Below are positions 1 to 7,001 of a stretch of 10,641 bases of DNA, in pieces. Each line of letters begins with the position of its first letter. The stretch's first letter is position 1. The stretch is from JAGXQV01 sp041674485 (lineage in GTDB: Bacteria > Pseudomonadota > Gammaproteobacteria > Burkholderiales > Sulfuricellaceae), in contig JBAYVP010000168.1 in assembly GCA_041674485.1 (NCBI GenBank), positions 1-10,641 of the forward strand, written 5' to 3'. The translations under genes were made by a program, and so were the position numbers. The notes under the pieces are model-generated. The model worked only from the letters and a program-made list of their open reading frames with translations. It ran no database searches and was not told the origin of the DNA.

Positions 1-364
1 CATACCCGACGGCCTTACGGCCTGGGCACAAGAGGCGCAACTTTGCTGCATGGTCGTTCCATTCCCTTCTCCTTCTTGAGGAGTTGCAACGCCGCCATGC
101 GCCCGGAAAACCGTGCAATCCAGCCCGTAGCGTTCTCACCAAACGGGTGAACGCAAAATATATGACAAAGTTGTTTAGAACTACCATGTTACGCACCTTA
201 GCAAGCGGTCAACGGAGGTTTCTAGGTTTAATGCTCCCTGCAATGAATTATTCCTCAGAAGTGATTCAAAAACTCGAAAAGCTAAGGCAACCATTATCCT
301 GAAAAGTTCAGTAAAACTGCAAGACTCTCGAAGCACACACGGACAAGCGTGGTTGCATGGGTTT
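1..364 (+). other. Unassigned left edge with two open frames, no confident gene
   Basis: This 364-base stretch follows the nuclease relic and holds no gene that I can name. Two plus-strand frames are open from the window edge: frame 1 to a TGA at 148-150, and frame 3 to a TGA ending at 302, with a TTG at 84 as the first possible start. The frame-1 peptide contains HGRSIPFSFLRSCNAAMRP. From memory, this resembles the C-terminal ends of small phage-associated proteins annotated as Ash or Icd-like, but I hold that weakly. A short repeat (ACGGCC TT ACGGCC) lies at the extreme left. No minus-strand frame of useful length covers the region. It may be the end of a neighbouring prophage or other accessory segment. 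Confidence 0.2.
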
Positions 365-460
365 TCATAGCTTCAATCCCTCAATCTCTTCCCGGCTCAA
401 TCCGGTGGTGCGCATAATGACTTCATCTGCAATACCCAAAGTCTTCAAATTGCGGGCGAC

Positions 461-556
461 TTCGACCTTGCCTTCGACCTTGCCTTCGAGTTTGCCTTCG
501 AGTTTGCCTTCGAGTTTACCTTCGATCTTGCCCTCGACCTTGCCTTCGATCTTGCC
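461..556 (-). repeat. Eight tandem copies of a 12-bp coding unit
   Basis: Eight adjoining 12-base units (plus-strand form TTCGACCTTGCC, with small variations) fill this stretch exactly. On the minus strand each unit encodes Gly-Lys-(Ile/Val/Leu)-Glu. Because the unit is four codons long, a change in copy number would not shift the frame. Charged xEGK repeats of this type are common near the C-terminus of Rpn-family proteins and probably form a helix or coiled coil. Confidence 0.95.
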
Positions 557-1240
557 TTTTTCTCTTTCTGCCCGAAGTTCGCTGATTTCGTCGTGCAGAG
601 CACGCTCGCGCACAAAGGCGAGCCGCCGGGTTTCGGCGTCGCCACTCAAATATTTGATGCGATCAAGAGCCTGTTGTACAGGGGGGTAAGCGATTTCGGC
701 CATTTTGCGCTCCTCTTGCCAGTGTTCAAAAAAGGCCACCCAGGCGGCGAGTCCCGCCTGCGCCACACCCAGGCGGTCGGCCTTGGGAAGTTCTATGATG
801 TTCAATTGTAATTCGTTGCCGAGTTTTATATCTGGTTGCCGGCGGTCGCGCAGTTCGAAACACCAAAGCGCCTGCTGCTTCTGACCCGGTGCGTCGAATA
901 GTTCGAAGTCCAGCAAATGGATGCCAATAACCGGCTTGATGCTCTGGTAGTCCTCGCCGTTGCTGAGTTGATGCGTGAGCGTGCGGGCAAGATAGTAAGC
1001 GCTACGGGCGCTCCATGCATTATAGCGCCTGACTTGCATTTCGATGTTGTAGCGACAGCCGTGAGTATCCTGGGCAAGGAGATCGAGAACGATAAATTTG
1101 CCGGCGAGTTCTTCCGGGTCGATGCGGGGGTTGAGAACCTCGATGACGTCGATAGGTTCTTCTTCGCTGCGAATGGCATTGATGAGCGCGGTAAGCAGGC
1201 TCGGAGCGGTGGCGAAGAGCTTCTTGAAAACGAAGTCGTT

Positions 1241-1274
1241 CTTCGGATTGAGGAGCTCTTCGGATTGAGGAGCT
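1241..1274. repeat. Perfect 17-bp tandem duplication causing a frameshift
   Basis: The 17-mer CTTCGGATTGAGGAGCT occurs at 1241-1257 and again immediately at 1258-1274, without mismatch. It lies nine codons after the start of the nuclease gene. Seventeen is not a multiple of three, so the second copy throws the gene out of frame. Perfect identity suggests a recent event. Confidence 0.95.
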
Positions 1275-1343
1275 TTGGGTCAGTCATAAGCGATACCCCG
1301 CAGACACATGCACTTTTAAAGCAAGGAATATACTTTGCGCGGC

Positions 1344-1373
1344 CACAATTTGCGGCTAAATTCGCAAATTGTG
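1344..1373. repeat. Perfect 11-bp inverted repeat, possible terminator or operator
   Basis: The arms CACAATTTGCG (1344-1354) and CGCAAATTGTG (1363-1373) are exact reverse complements around an 8-base loop. The structure lies between the kinase stop and the nuclease start, both on the minus strand. No T-run follows it in the minus direction, so it is not a textbook intrinsic terminator. A TATATT hexamer on the minus strand (1327-1332) lies just downstream, so it could instead be an operator next to a weak promoter for the nuclease gene. Confidence 0.6.
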
Positions 1374-1470
1374 ACATGACAAGGAACGGGATGAACGTAT
1401 CTTTACACCGTAATCGTCACATCAAAATCAAAGGCAGCAACCACCGGCCTTGCGATGGGTTGCTCCGCCA

Positions 1471-2973
1471 TCAGGGGCAATCGACCATTTGCACCACGAC
1501 AAGCCGCCCGCCATCGCCCTTGGCCAAGAGTATCTGTTGCCCGTCCTTGAGTTCGATCTTGCTACCAATGGGAATCGGTGTTTTTGTGGCGACATCCATG
1601 AGGTCGGAAAGTCGTTCGTTAACCAGCCACCAGACATCGTTGTGGAATACAAAATAGCCGACACGCTTTTTTTGGTCGTCGGCAAGTTTCTCGTTCGGCG
1701 CAATCAAGTTATTGACATGCCAGAGAAAAAGTGACTGCTCCGTCCAAACCATTAACCTATGGTTATCGGGGCGATACTGCCCCTCCTTGTGAGAAGAATA
1801 GAGATTGAGGACAGGCAACTTGCCTTTGAATGGCGTGCCGCAGAACGGGCAACATGGCTTGGTGGAGTTGTCGAAAACATACCACTTCTGGGCGCAAGCC
1901 GGGTTGCGGCAGGGCTGGATCAAGTCGACGGTTTTAACCAGCGCCGTCTCCCAATCGTTGGCGGATGGTCGCATTGCAGGATCATGCAGGCCGGTGACAA
2001 AGGATTGCAGAAACAGCGGCGCAAGATAAGGTCCGGTCACCCCGAAAGGAATCTTGCCCGTATCCGCCCACGGCAATTCCGTGGGCTTGGCATCCGCCAC
2101 CCTGATCCGGTTGCTCTTGTCCGTCGGGTGCTCGACGAACATGGCTTTTTCGCCCATGGAGAGATTCTCGTCGCGCAATTCGTCGTTGACATCATGCACC
2201 TTGCCGCCGCGTAAAGGGTGCCGATAAAGCAAATACATATAAATCAGCACGGCCAGCGCGTGCTGGTCGGTCTCCCGGCGCGGAAGATGGCGCTTGGGAT
2301 CGTCCTTCGCGAGATGACAGGTCATCACCACTTCGGGCGCAATGAAATCCGGGGTGCCGACGACATCGGGAGGATATTTCCCCGGAACAACCAGCCCGTC
2401 GACATCAATCACGCAAGCGTACCCATTGGATGGGTCCACCAGCACATTCTTATAGGACAGGTCGGAATGAGCAAGCCCCGCCATGTGCATACGGCGCACC
2501 GCCCGAGACAGCAGAACGCACACCTTCAAATGGCTGCGCCAATCGCCAAGCTCCCTCGGGTCAACGTGACGGTTTCTAAGGTTGGCAGCGGCAAACCACT
2601 TGCCTTCTTTCTCCTTGCCCTTGATCCCGAGCATGTCGTTGTTTTTTGACCCGTGCTCAAAAAAGAAGTGCTTCGGATAAGTCGGCGCGACCAATCCCAG
2701 CCGCCCATCATGCTCCAGCATGGCGGTCGGCCAGCAAAACAGGTTCTTCCAGTAGTCGCCGCCCGCCTGGCTTAAAATCCCCTCGCGGTATTTCCCGGTG
2801 ATCATCTGCAGGCGTTCTTTCGCCTGAGCGTCTTGCTTGGTCTTGTAGAACGCAACGACATAGGATTTATCGGGGGAGAAATACACATCCTTCATCGCGC
2901 CGGAGCCTATGACCTCATCCACAAACTCGACGGTTTGACCGTCGAACGTTTTCGCTTTGATAATATTCGGCAT
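1471..2973 (-). CDS. Ter-linked protein kinase with C-terminal zinc ribbon and possible FHA-like domain
   Basis: This 500-residue cytoplasmic Ser/Thr-type kinase would phosphorylate proteins in the vWA-PP2C-kinase triad. The glycine loop GSGAMKDVY is at 23-31, the candidate ATP-binding Lys44 is in AFYK, the catalytic loop HSDLSYKN is at 169-176 (Asp171, Asn176), DVDG at 190-193 replaces DFG, APE is at 212-214, and Asp236 opens the helix-F motif. HSD and DVDG depart from textbook HRD and DFG, but all residues needed for catalysis are present. A zinc ribbon follows (CRNPAC at 355-360, CCPFC at 374-378). Residues about 390-500 look all-beta and may be a divergent FHA-like domain; this is inference. 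The ATG lies 8 bases after the phosphatase stop with only a weak ribosome site, so translational coupling is likely. No signal peptide or membrane segment is seen. Confidence 0.92.
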   Translation of the reverse strand: MPNIIKAKTFDGQTVEFVDEVIGSGAMKDVYFSPDKSYVVAFYKTKQDAQAKERLQMITGKYREGILSQAGGDYWKNLFCWPTAMLEHDGRLGLVAPTYPKHFFFEHGSKNNDMLGIKGKEKEGKWFAAANLRNRHVDPRELGDWRSHLKVCVLLSRAVRRMHMAGLAHSDLSYKNVLVDPSNGYACVIDVDGLVVPGKYPPDVVGTPDFIAPEVVMTCHLAKDDPKRHLPRRETDQHALAVLIYMYLLYRHPLRGGKVHDVNDELRDENLSMGEKAMFVEHPTDKSNRIRVADAKPTELPWADTGKIPFGVTGPYLAPLFLQSFVTGLHDPAMRPSANDWETALVKTVDLIQPCRNPACAQKWYVFDNSTKPCCPFCGTPFKGKLPVLNLYSSHKEGQYRPDNHRLMVWTEQSLFLWHVNNLIAPNEKLADDQKKRVGYFVFHNDVWWLVNERLSDLMDVATKTPIPIGSKIELKDGQQILLAKGDGGRLVVVQMVDCP

Positions 2974-2981
2974 TTTCGCTT

Positions 2982-4889
2982 TTACCAGAGCAGTGCAATG
3001 GTGCGGTCGTCATGATGACCGGGCGTAAAGAAATGGAGCCATTCGACGAGGCTCTTATCCGGCTCGGGGGATGTCAGACATGACGCAATCTCGTCCCAAA
3101 GGGCGTCCCATTTGGTTGCGTCTTTCAGCCCGTTGTCCGTCTCGAATTTCGGGTCCGAAATGCCGTCCGTCATCAACATCACGGATAAAATGTCAGGAAA
3201 GCAACCTATTTTGACGCGCTTTGAGAAATCTTTATCTATCAGGGCGGCACGGTCCAGAAAGCGCGTCTGCCCGGCAAATTCGCCGCCATCGGGAGCGCCC
3301 ATCAGACGCACTTTAGTGCGAGGCCCATAGGCGGCGATAGCGCCGTCCCCCATCCAAAACGTCGCCAAAAAAGTTTCCTTCTCTTGGCGTTTCACTGCTG
3401 CGGCGAGCAGCGTTGTCGAGTATTCCTTGACGGGAACGTTTTTCGACTTCGCTTCCGCCTCAATCGCTTCGACGGCCAGGGACGCCGCCTTTTGGAACAG
3501 CAAATAGAACGCATCATTCATCGTTTTTTTAACTGCGGGATTGGCGTCCCAACCGTTGAGAGCCGTGTTCATATTCGAACCGATTTCGCCCGCCAGATTG
3601 GAAACGAGATGCTCGCCGGCAGCCTCTACGGCAAGCTTGGAACCCCAGCGCGAACTTTTTGCGCTACCCGCGCCGTCTGCGACGATCAGCACGCTCCATC
3701 CTGAAACTGTATCGTGATGAACGAAAAAGTCGTCATCTCTGAAGGTGGCGGAATGTTCATGGGAGCGACCGCGACGGCTCGCTGCGGCGATATTGAATCC
3801 GATGGCGGAAATCAATTTCTTGTCGATGTGGTCTTTTTTGTAAGGCGCATTCTCCGGCGGCTCGCCAATTTTCCAAAGACTTCGGGGATCGGGGTTGACA
3901 ATCAGCACGCACTCACCCGAAGACCACGATTTACCACCATCTTCCGACCATTGAAATATAATTTTGTGATCTCCCGGTACAGATGGAGTTCCGGCCAATT
4001 CTCCCGCATTCTCATTAGATAACGTAAGTCCCGAACCGGGGGGCAGACGCACATTTCGGAATTGTATTGACCTAGGGGCAGCCCCAGCTTCCGCAATTTT
4101 CCCATTGTATTCCAGACCGGACTTGGCATTTGGCACTTGGAAAGTCGCTATGGGATTGGTTGGCTTCCAAACCGAAGTTCTCGCTGAGGGTGTGGAACTT
4201 TGACGAGAGGGCAAGCTCGCAGGCTCAGAGGGTGCCGTTTTTTCGGCCTGAGTTGAATGAATTGGTATTTCTTCCGACTCTTCCGACGGGGTTATACTTT
4301 GTTTCGGCTTATTTTCAGCAATATTTGCAACAGCCTCAGGAACGATAGTAGGCGAATGCATCGCTGTTTCCTCAGGAATCAGCGTTATCGGTAAAGATGC
4401 TGCAACTGCAGAATATTGCGTCTTCCAAATTTTCAACAATGAATTGGCAAAATATTTGGCTATGGTCAATACACTCTCATTTTTAACAAACTCATCAACA
4501 ATACCAGGGGGTATCCCACTTCTATTGAAAAAAGGAAAGTCGCTTGGCCAAAACAAGCCCCAAATCATGTTATCAATGCCCGTGCGATGCATGCGGAATA
4601 ATTGCGGCTCTCCAATCAACATCTCTGTCGGATAAATCGACGATTCCAGCAAGGTCGTTGTCGGATATCGTTCGATCCAGATTCGCTTCAGTGAATCGGT
4701 AAAATGGGAAGCCGCTACCAACACATCGTTGCATCGAGTGAATTCGTCAAGAGCACTCGCAGAGGGTATCCCGGACCCATTGAACAAAGGAAGATTGCTC
4801 GGCCAGAACAAATTACAAATCATGTTATCAATACACCGTTGTTGGCTCTTTTGTTGCTCGGGTGTTAGTTCACGCGGTGGCTTTTCCAT
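2982..4889 (-). CDS. PP2C-type protein phosphatase with duplicated N-terminal domain and Ig-like domain
   Basis: The C-terminal part is a PP2C-family Ser/Thr phosphatase, expected to reverse the action of the adjacent kinase. Residue numbers here count from ATG 4889 (635 residues). The metal-binding motifs are complete: VADGAGSAKSS near 403-413, GDGAIA near 514-519, MTDGISD near 573-579 and HHDDRT near 625-630. The N-terminal half is unusual. Residues about 18-75 and 103-159 are two copies of one domain, each with IDNM, LFWPS, N-x-SGIP and DEF. A low-complexity Ser/Pro/Glu linker (about 160-245) leads to a putative Ig-like segment (about 245-332, RLPPGSGLTLS...GELAGTPSVPG, resembling He_PIG domains). 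The ATG at 4889 has GAGG nine bases upstream; a TTG at 4898 overlapping the upstream stop is possible but poorly spaced. The N-terminal coding region is visibly AT-richer than its neighbours, suggesting separate acquisition. Confidence 0.92.
   Translation of the reverse strand: MEKPPRELTPEQQKSQQRCIDNMICNLFWPSNLPLFNGSGIPSASALDEFTRCNDVLVAASHFTDSLKRIWIERYPTTTLLESSIYPTEMLIGEPQLFRMHRTGIDNMIWGLFWPSDFPFFNRSGIPPGIVDEFVKNESVLTIAKYFANSLLKIWKTQYSAVAASLPITLIPEETAMHSPTIVPEAVANIAENKPKQSITPSEESEEIPIHSTQAEKTAPSEPASLPSRQSSTPSARTSVWKPTNPIATFQVPNAKSGLEYNGKIAEAGAAPRSIQFRNVRLPPGSGLTLSNENAGELAGTPSVPGDHKIIFQWSEDGGKSWSSGECVLIVNPDPRSLWKIGEPPENAPYKKDHIDKKLISAIGFNIAAASRRGRSHEHSATFRDDDFFVHHDTVSGWSVLIVADGAGSAKSSRWGSKLAVEAAGEHLVSNLAGEIGSNMNTALNGWDANPAVKKTMNDAFYLLFQKAASLAVEAIEAEAKSKNVPVKEYSTTLLAAAVKRQEKETFLATFWMGDGAIAAYGPRTKVRLMGAPDGGEFAGQTRFLDRAALIDKDFSKRVKIGCFPDILSVMLMTDGISDPKFETDNGLKDATKWDALWDEIASCLTSPEPDKSLVEWLHFFTPGHHDDRTIALLW
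4413..4838 (-). repeat. Internal duplication in the phosphatase gene (copies at 4665-4838 and 4413-4583)
   Basis: Two coding copies of about 57 codons lie roughly 255 bases apart. Both read IDNMI-x2-LFWPS-x4-FN-x-SGIP-x-DEF and end in a (K/R)IW-x3-Y motif, with a one-residue gap between them. At DNA level the 17-mer CAAATCATGTTATCAAT is identical at 4561-4577 and 4816-4832, and similarity continues on one side. This suggests a fairly recent duplication rather than ancient repeat domains. Confidence 0.9.
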
Positions 4890-4894
4890 ATGAT

Positions 4895-5947
4895 TCAACC
4901 TCTACCTCTGCCCACGTCAAAACCACCATCCCCATCCGCTGAACCCTGCGCAAAGGAGAGCTTATTTTCGCACCAAGGGCAAATCGCGTCTCCCGGCCCG
5001 TTGACACACATAAGCTTTCCGCAACCGCACATTGCAAACGCAGTGATGTTTCCGCAATGCGGGCAACCTGGCGCTCCAATGAGTTCGGATGTATTGACCT
5101 TCAAATCGGCAGCGCGAGGGTCGGACCAAGCGAAATACTCTTCCTCCAACGGATAACATCCCGAGATTTCAAATCGCGCAACCTGCACTTTGAAATCGCG
5201 GGTCGCCACATCCTGTAGAGCACGGTCGTATTTTATGATGTACGGTTTGCGTGTTTTTTGGCAGCGTCCGACCAATGTCACGCAGGTTTCATCGGCCTGC
5301 TTTGAAGGCAACTCCTTGACGATGCGCATCACGTTTTCGTCGAGCAGCGGTAGCGTTTGCGCGTCCTTGCCTTCCCCCACGCTCTTGCTCTGCGCTACAA
5401 TCGACGCCGTGACCCAGTTGATGAACTTCAAGAAATCACCTTCCTTGGCATCCTCGAATACAATGACATTCTCAGTTAGGCGCTTCAACGCGGTAAAATC
5501 CGCAAAGTTGCCGATGCTAACAGCGATCAAGGTTGTTTTCTTTGCGTAGCGGGCATTCCACTGGTCGATTGCAGGATTCGGGTTATCGGTCGGATGGCCG
5601 TCGGTAAAGAGATAGACGATGGGCTTCCAGTCGCCCTTGCGATCAGCCGTAGTCTTGACCACGGACTTGTCAATCTCGGTCATCAGGGTTTCAAGCGCAC
5701 TCCCGAGGCTGGTTCCTCCGCCTAACGGCAGCCTGGGTGGATAGAATGAGACGACTTCCACCAACGGAACGATAGTCTTGGCGATTCCTGCGAAAGCGAT
5801 AACGGAGATATAAGCCGTTTCCAGTGCTTGCGGATCTGTCCGAAGTTTACGAACAATTGCCTGGAGACCGTCCTCCATCTTTTTTAGATTCTCTCCGACC
5901 ATCGATTCCGAACAGTCCAGGACGAAGAACACAGGAAGTCTACGCAT
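4895..5947 (-). CDS. TerY-type vWA protein with C-terminal zinc-binding TerY-C domain
   Basis: This 350-residue protein joins a TerY-like vWA domain (about 1-190) to a cysteine-rich C-terminal domain. The metal-ion-dependent adhesion site is intact: Asp11, Ser13 and Ser15 in DCSES, Thr79 in GGGTS, and Asp116 in FTDGHPTD. The C-terminal part has CPHC (295-298), CGC (307-309), Cys314 and CPWC (323-326). It matches the treble-clef or zinc-ribbon type known as TerY-C, and a Gly/Asp-rich tail follows. Such proteins are thought to bridge the kinase and phosphatase to other Ter components. The ATG at 5947 has a good ribosome site (AAGGTGA, five bases upstream). The phosphatase ATG follows five bases after the stop, so the triad is co-transcribed. 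It lacks the PPPP-x-EV tail of the two other TerY proteins here, so it is probably the specialised signalling paralogue. Confidence 0.93.
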   Translation of the reverse strand: MRRLPVFFVLDCSESMVGENLKKMEDGLQAIVRKLRTDPQALETAYISVIAFAGIAKTIVPLVEVVSFYPPRLPLGGGTSLGSALETLMTEIDKSVVKTTADRKGDWKPIVYLFTDGHPTDNPNPAIDQWNARYAKKTTLIAVSIGNFADFTALKRLTENVIVFEDAKEGDFLKFINWVTASIVAQSKSVGEGKDAQTLPLLDENVMRIVKELPSKQADETCVTLVGRCQKTRKPYIIKYDRALQDVATRDFKVQVARFEISGCYPLEEEYFAWSDPRAADLKVNTSELIGAPGCPHCGNITAFAMCGCGKLMCVNGPGDAICPWCENKLSFAQGSADGDGGFDVGRGRG

Positions 5948-5979
5948 AAGTCACCTTTTCTCGCACTATGGCGCTGTCG

Positions 5980-5985
5980 TTTATA
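5980..5985 (-). promoter_or_regulatory. Possible -10 element for the vWA-PP2C-kinase triad
   Basis: On the minus strand TATAAA lies 32 bases upstream of the vWA ATG, which would leave a leader of about 26 bases. The hexamer 17 bases further upstream is a poor -35 match. The 176-base gap before this gene makes an internal promoter plausible, but the sequence alone does not prove one. Confidence 0.25.
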
Positions 5986-6063
5986 AAGTGTGAAGTAAAT
6001 TTGTATTCTAAAGAAGAGCGATCCCCGAAGAACAGCGCATAAAAATCCGATCCGTGGGGGAGT

Positions 6064-6100
6064 GTAATGCCCACGCATTACGCCAATGCGCTTCGCCTTA
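6064..6100. repeat. REP-like palindromic element in the spacer
   Basis: The 176-base spacer between the beta-helix and vWA genes contains nested palindromes: GTAATG CCCACG CATTAC (6064-6081), GCATT ACGCC AATGC overlapping it, and GCGCTTCGCC just beyond. The composition (GCGTAATGCG, GCGAAGCGC) resembles dispersed palindromic repeats seen in many proteobacterial and cyanobacterial genomes; that comparison is from memory. It could fold in the transcript downstream of the beta-helix gene. No T-run follows directly, so a terminator role is unproven. Confidence 0.45.
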
Positions 6101-6123
6101 TTGAATTATATGGCTTGCGTGGT

Positions 6124-6987
6124 TTACTTTCGACTCGGAGTGAGTGTCAGCGTGATCATGATATCCGGTGAGATTTTCCATGCATCGGCGTTTCCGCGAA
6201 GATCGTTATTCTCAAAAACACCTTGCCCGCCATCGCAAATCCAAATCGCCGCCTTCGTATTTTTTGTTATGCGGTTCTGTCGCAGAGTGGGGTTGCCGCC
6301 GGTATCGATCCGCACACCTGCTAACGCGTTGCCGAAAATATCGTTGTCTTCCAACATCCCCTGACCATTGTTATACACGTAGATGCCGCTTTTATTTCCA
6401 TCGTGGATACTGTTGCCGCGCAATATCGGGTCGGCACCGTCATGGATTGCAACGCAAGCGGGACCTTGTCCGGTAATATCACATTCTTCGACAACAAGTT
6501 GACCTCGTGCGATTTTGAGACAAAAAAATTCTCCACCGACCTGCCGTAACGTCAGATTGGCAATACGTCCATTATTTGCCTGGAACAAAACAGCGTTCTT
6601 TCCGTCAGCCTGGATAATAACATCGCCCAACTTGCCATCCCCAATGATCTCCACAAATTTGTCGATGACGATTCCCTCCTGATACATCCCTGGCCGGACA
6701 AGTATCCGGTCGCCGGGTTTGGCAGCATTGATCGCATCAGTCAAGTTCGTGTAATCACCATGATGATATGCATCAACGACCCATGTCGGCGGCGTCGGTT
6801 TGTCAGATGGCGGGCAAGCGATACCCGAGGCAAGCTCGACTGAAGTTTGGTGCACTTCATTCAAGGGTGGGACGGTCTGCAAATTCCATTGGGGAGCATC
6901 CTTGGTGGGAATGGGTGAAGATAGCGGCGAATTTACACGTTTCAACGCCAAGACGATCTGCGCGGCCATACTGTCTATCTTCTTCAC
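6124..6987 (-). CDS. Right-handed beta-helix (PbH1/NosD-like) protein, probably the 3' part of a split TIR gene
   Basis: From about residue 70 the sequence reads VVDAYHHGDYTNLTDAINAA, then GDRILVRPGMYQEGIVIDK and repeated G-N-x-I-x-x-N rungs of about 23 residues (ILRGNSIHDG, LEDNDIFGNALAGV, LRQNRITKNTKAAI, FENNDLRGNADA). This is the parallel beta-helix fold of PbH1 proteins, as in the repeats of FBXO11-like proteins. There is no signal peptide and no obvious pectate-lyase catalytic set, so a binding or scaffold role is more likely than an enzyme. The first in-frame start is GTG at 6987; an ATG at 6969 is an alternative, and neither has a good ribosome site. The upstream in-frame codons read ITSPKVVKKIDSMAAQIVLAL, the expected last helix of a TIR domain. 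This gene is therefore probably the second half of a TIR-beta-helix fusion, out of frame by one base. The residues after the last rung have no match I recognise. Confidence 0.85.
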   Translation of the reverse strand: MKKIDSMAAQIVLALKRVNSPLSSPIPTKDAPQWNLQTVPPLNEVHQTSVELASGIACPPSDKPTPPTWVVDAYHHGDYTNLTDAINAAKPGDRILVRPGMYQEGIVIDKFVEIIGDGKLGDVIIQADGKNAVLFQANNGRIANLTLRQVGGEFFCLKIARGQLVVEECDITGQGPACVAIHDGADPILRGNSIHDGNKSGIYVYNNGQGMLEDNDIFGNALAGVRIDTGGNPTLRQNRITKNTKAAIWICDGGQGVFENNDLRGNADAWKISPDIMITLTLTPSRK

Positions 6988-7001
6988 TACTTTCGGTGAG
7001 G

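Larger units (their letters stand above)
365..1287 (-). pseudogene. Rpn-family PD-(D/E)XK nuclease/transposase-like gene, frameshifted
   Basis: Intact relatives are recombination-promoting nuclease / putative transposase proteins (PD-(D/E)XK_2 type). The ATG at 1287 reads MTDPKLLNPK and then leaves frame. The true frame resumes as NPKNDFVFKKLFATAP and continues to the TGA at 365-367. The resumed frame carries the catalytic signature: an Asp in KFIVLDLLAQD followed by YNIEMQ, the usual D...ExQ pattern. It continues with RRYNAWSARSAYYLARTL and ends in a charged GK(I/V/L)E repeat tail. The break is a perfect 17-bp tandem duplication; removing one copy restores a single frame of about 300 codons. 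The first ATG in the resumed frame (1039) lies inside the ExQ motif, so a product starting there would lack the catalytic Asp and Glu. A G-rich stretch lies just before the ATG at 1287. It is the last gene of the minus-strand series and could be a passenger. Confidence 0.8.

Noticed and set aside
461..556. Short tandem repeats that might suggest a CRISPR array
   Set aside because: Units are 12 bp with no spacers and encode a regular Gly-Lys-x-Glu peptide in frame with the gene.
826..1377. Minus-strand open frame of 183 codons starting upstream of the nuclease ATG
   Set aside because: Beyond the first few residues of the nuclease start it reads a serine/arginine-rich shadow of the true frame, produced by the 17-bp duplication.
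917..1657. Plus-strand open frame of 246 codons
   Set aside because: It runs antisense across the nuclease relic and the kinase C-terminus, has no recognisable motif, and is explained by codon bias of the opposite strand.
4889..4898. TTG start at 4898 for the phosphatase
   Set aside because: The GAGG motif directly abuts the TTG, while the ATG at 4889 has proper nine-base spacing.
5884..6078. Small minus-strand open frame in the spacer before the TerY-C gene
   Set aside because: It overlaps the 5' end of the vWA gene in another frame and covers the palindromic spacer, with no motif or ribosome site.
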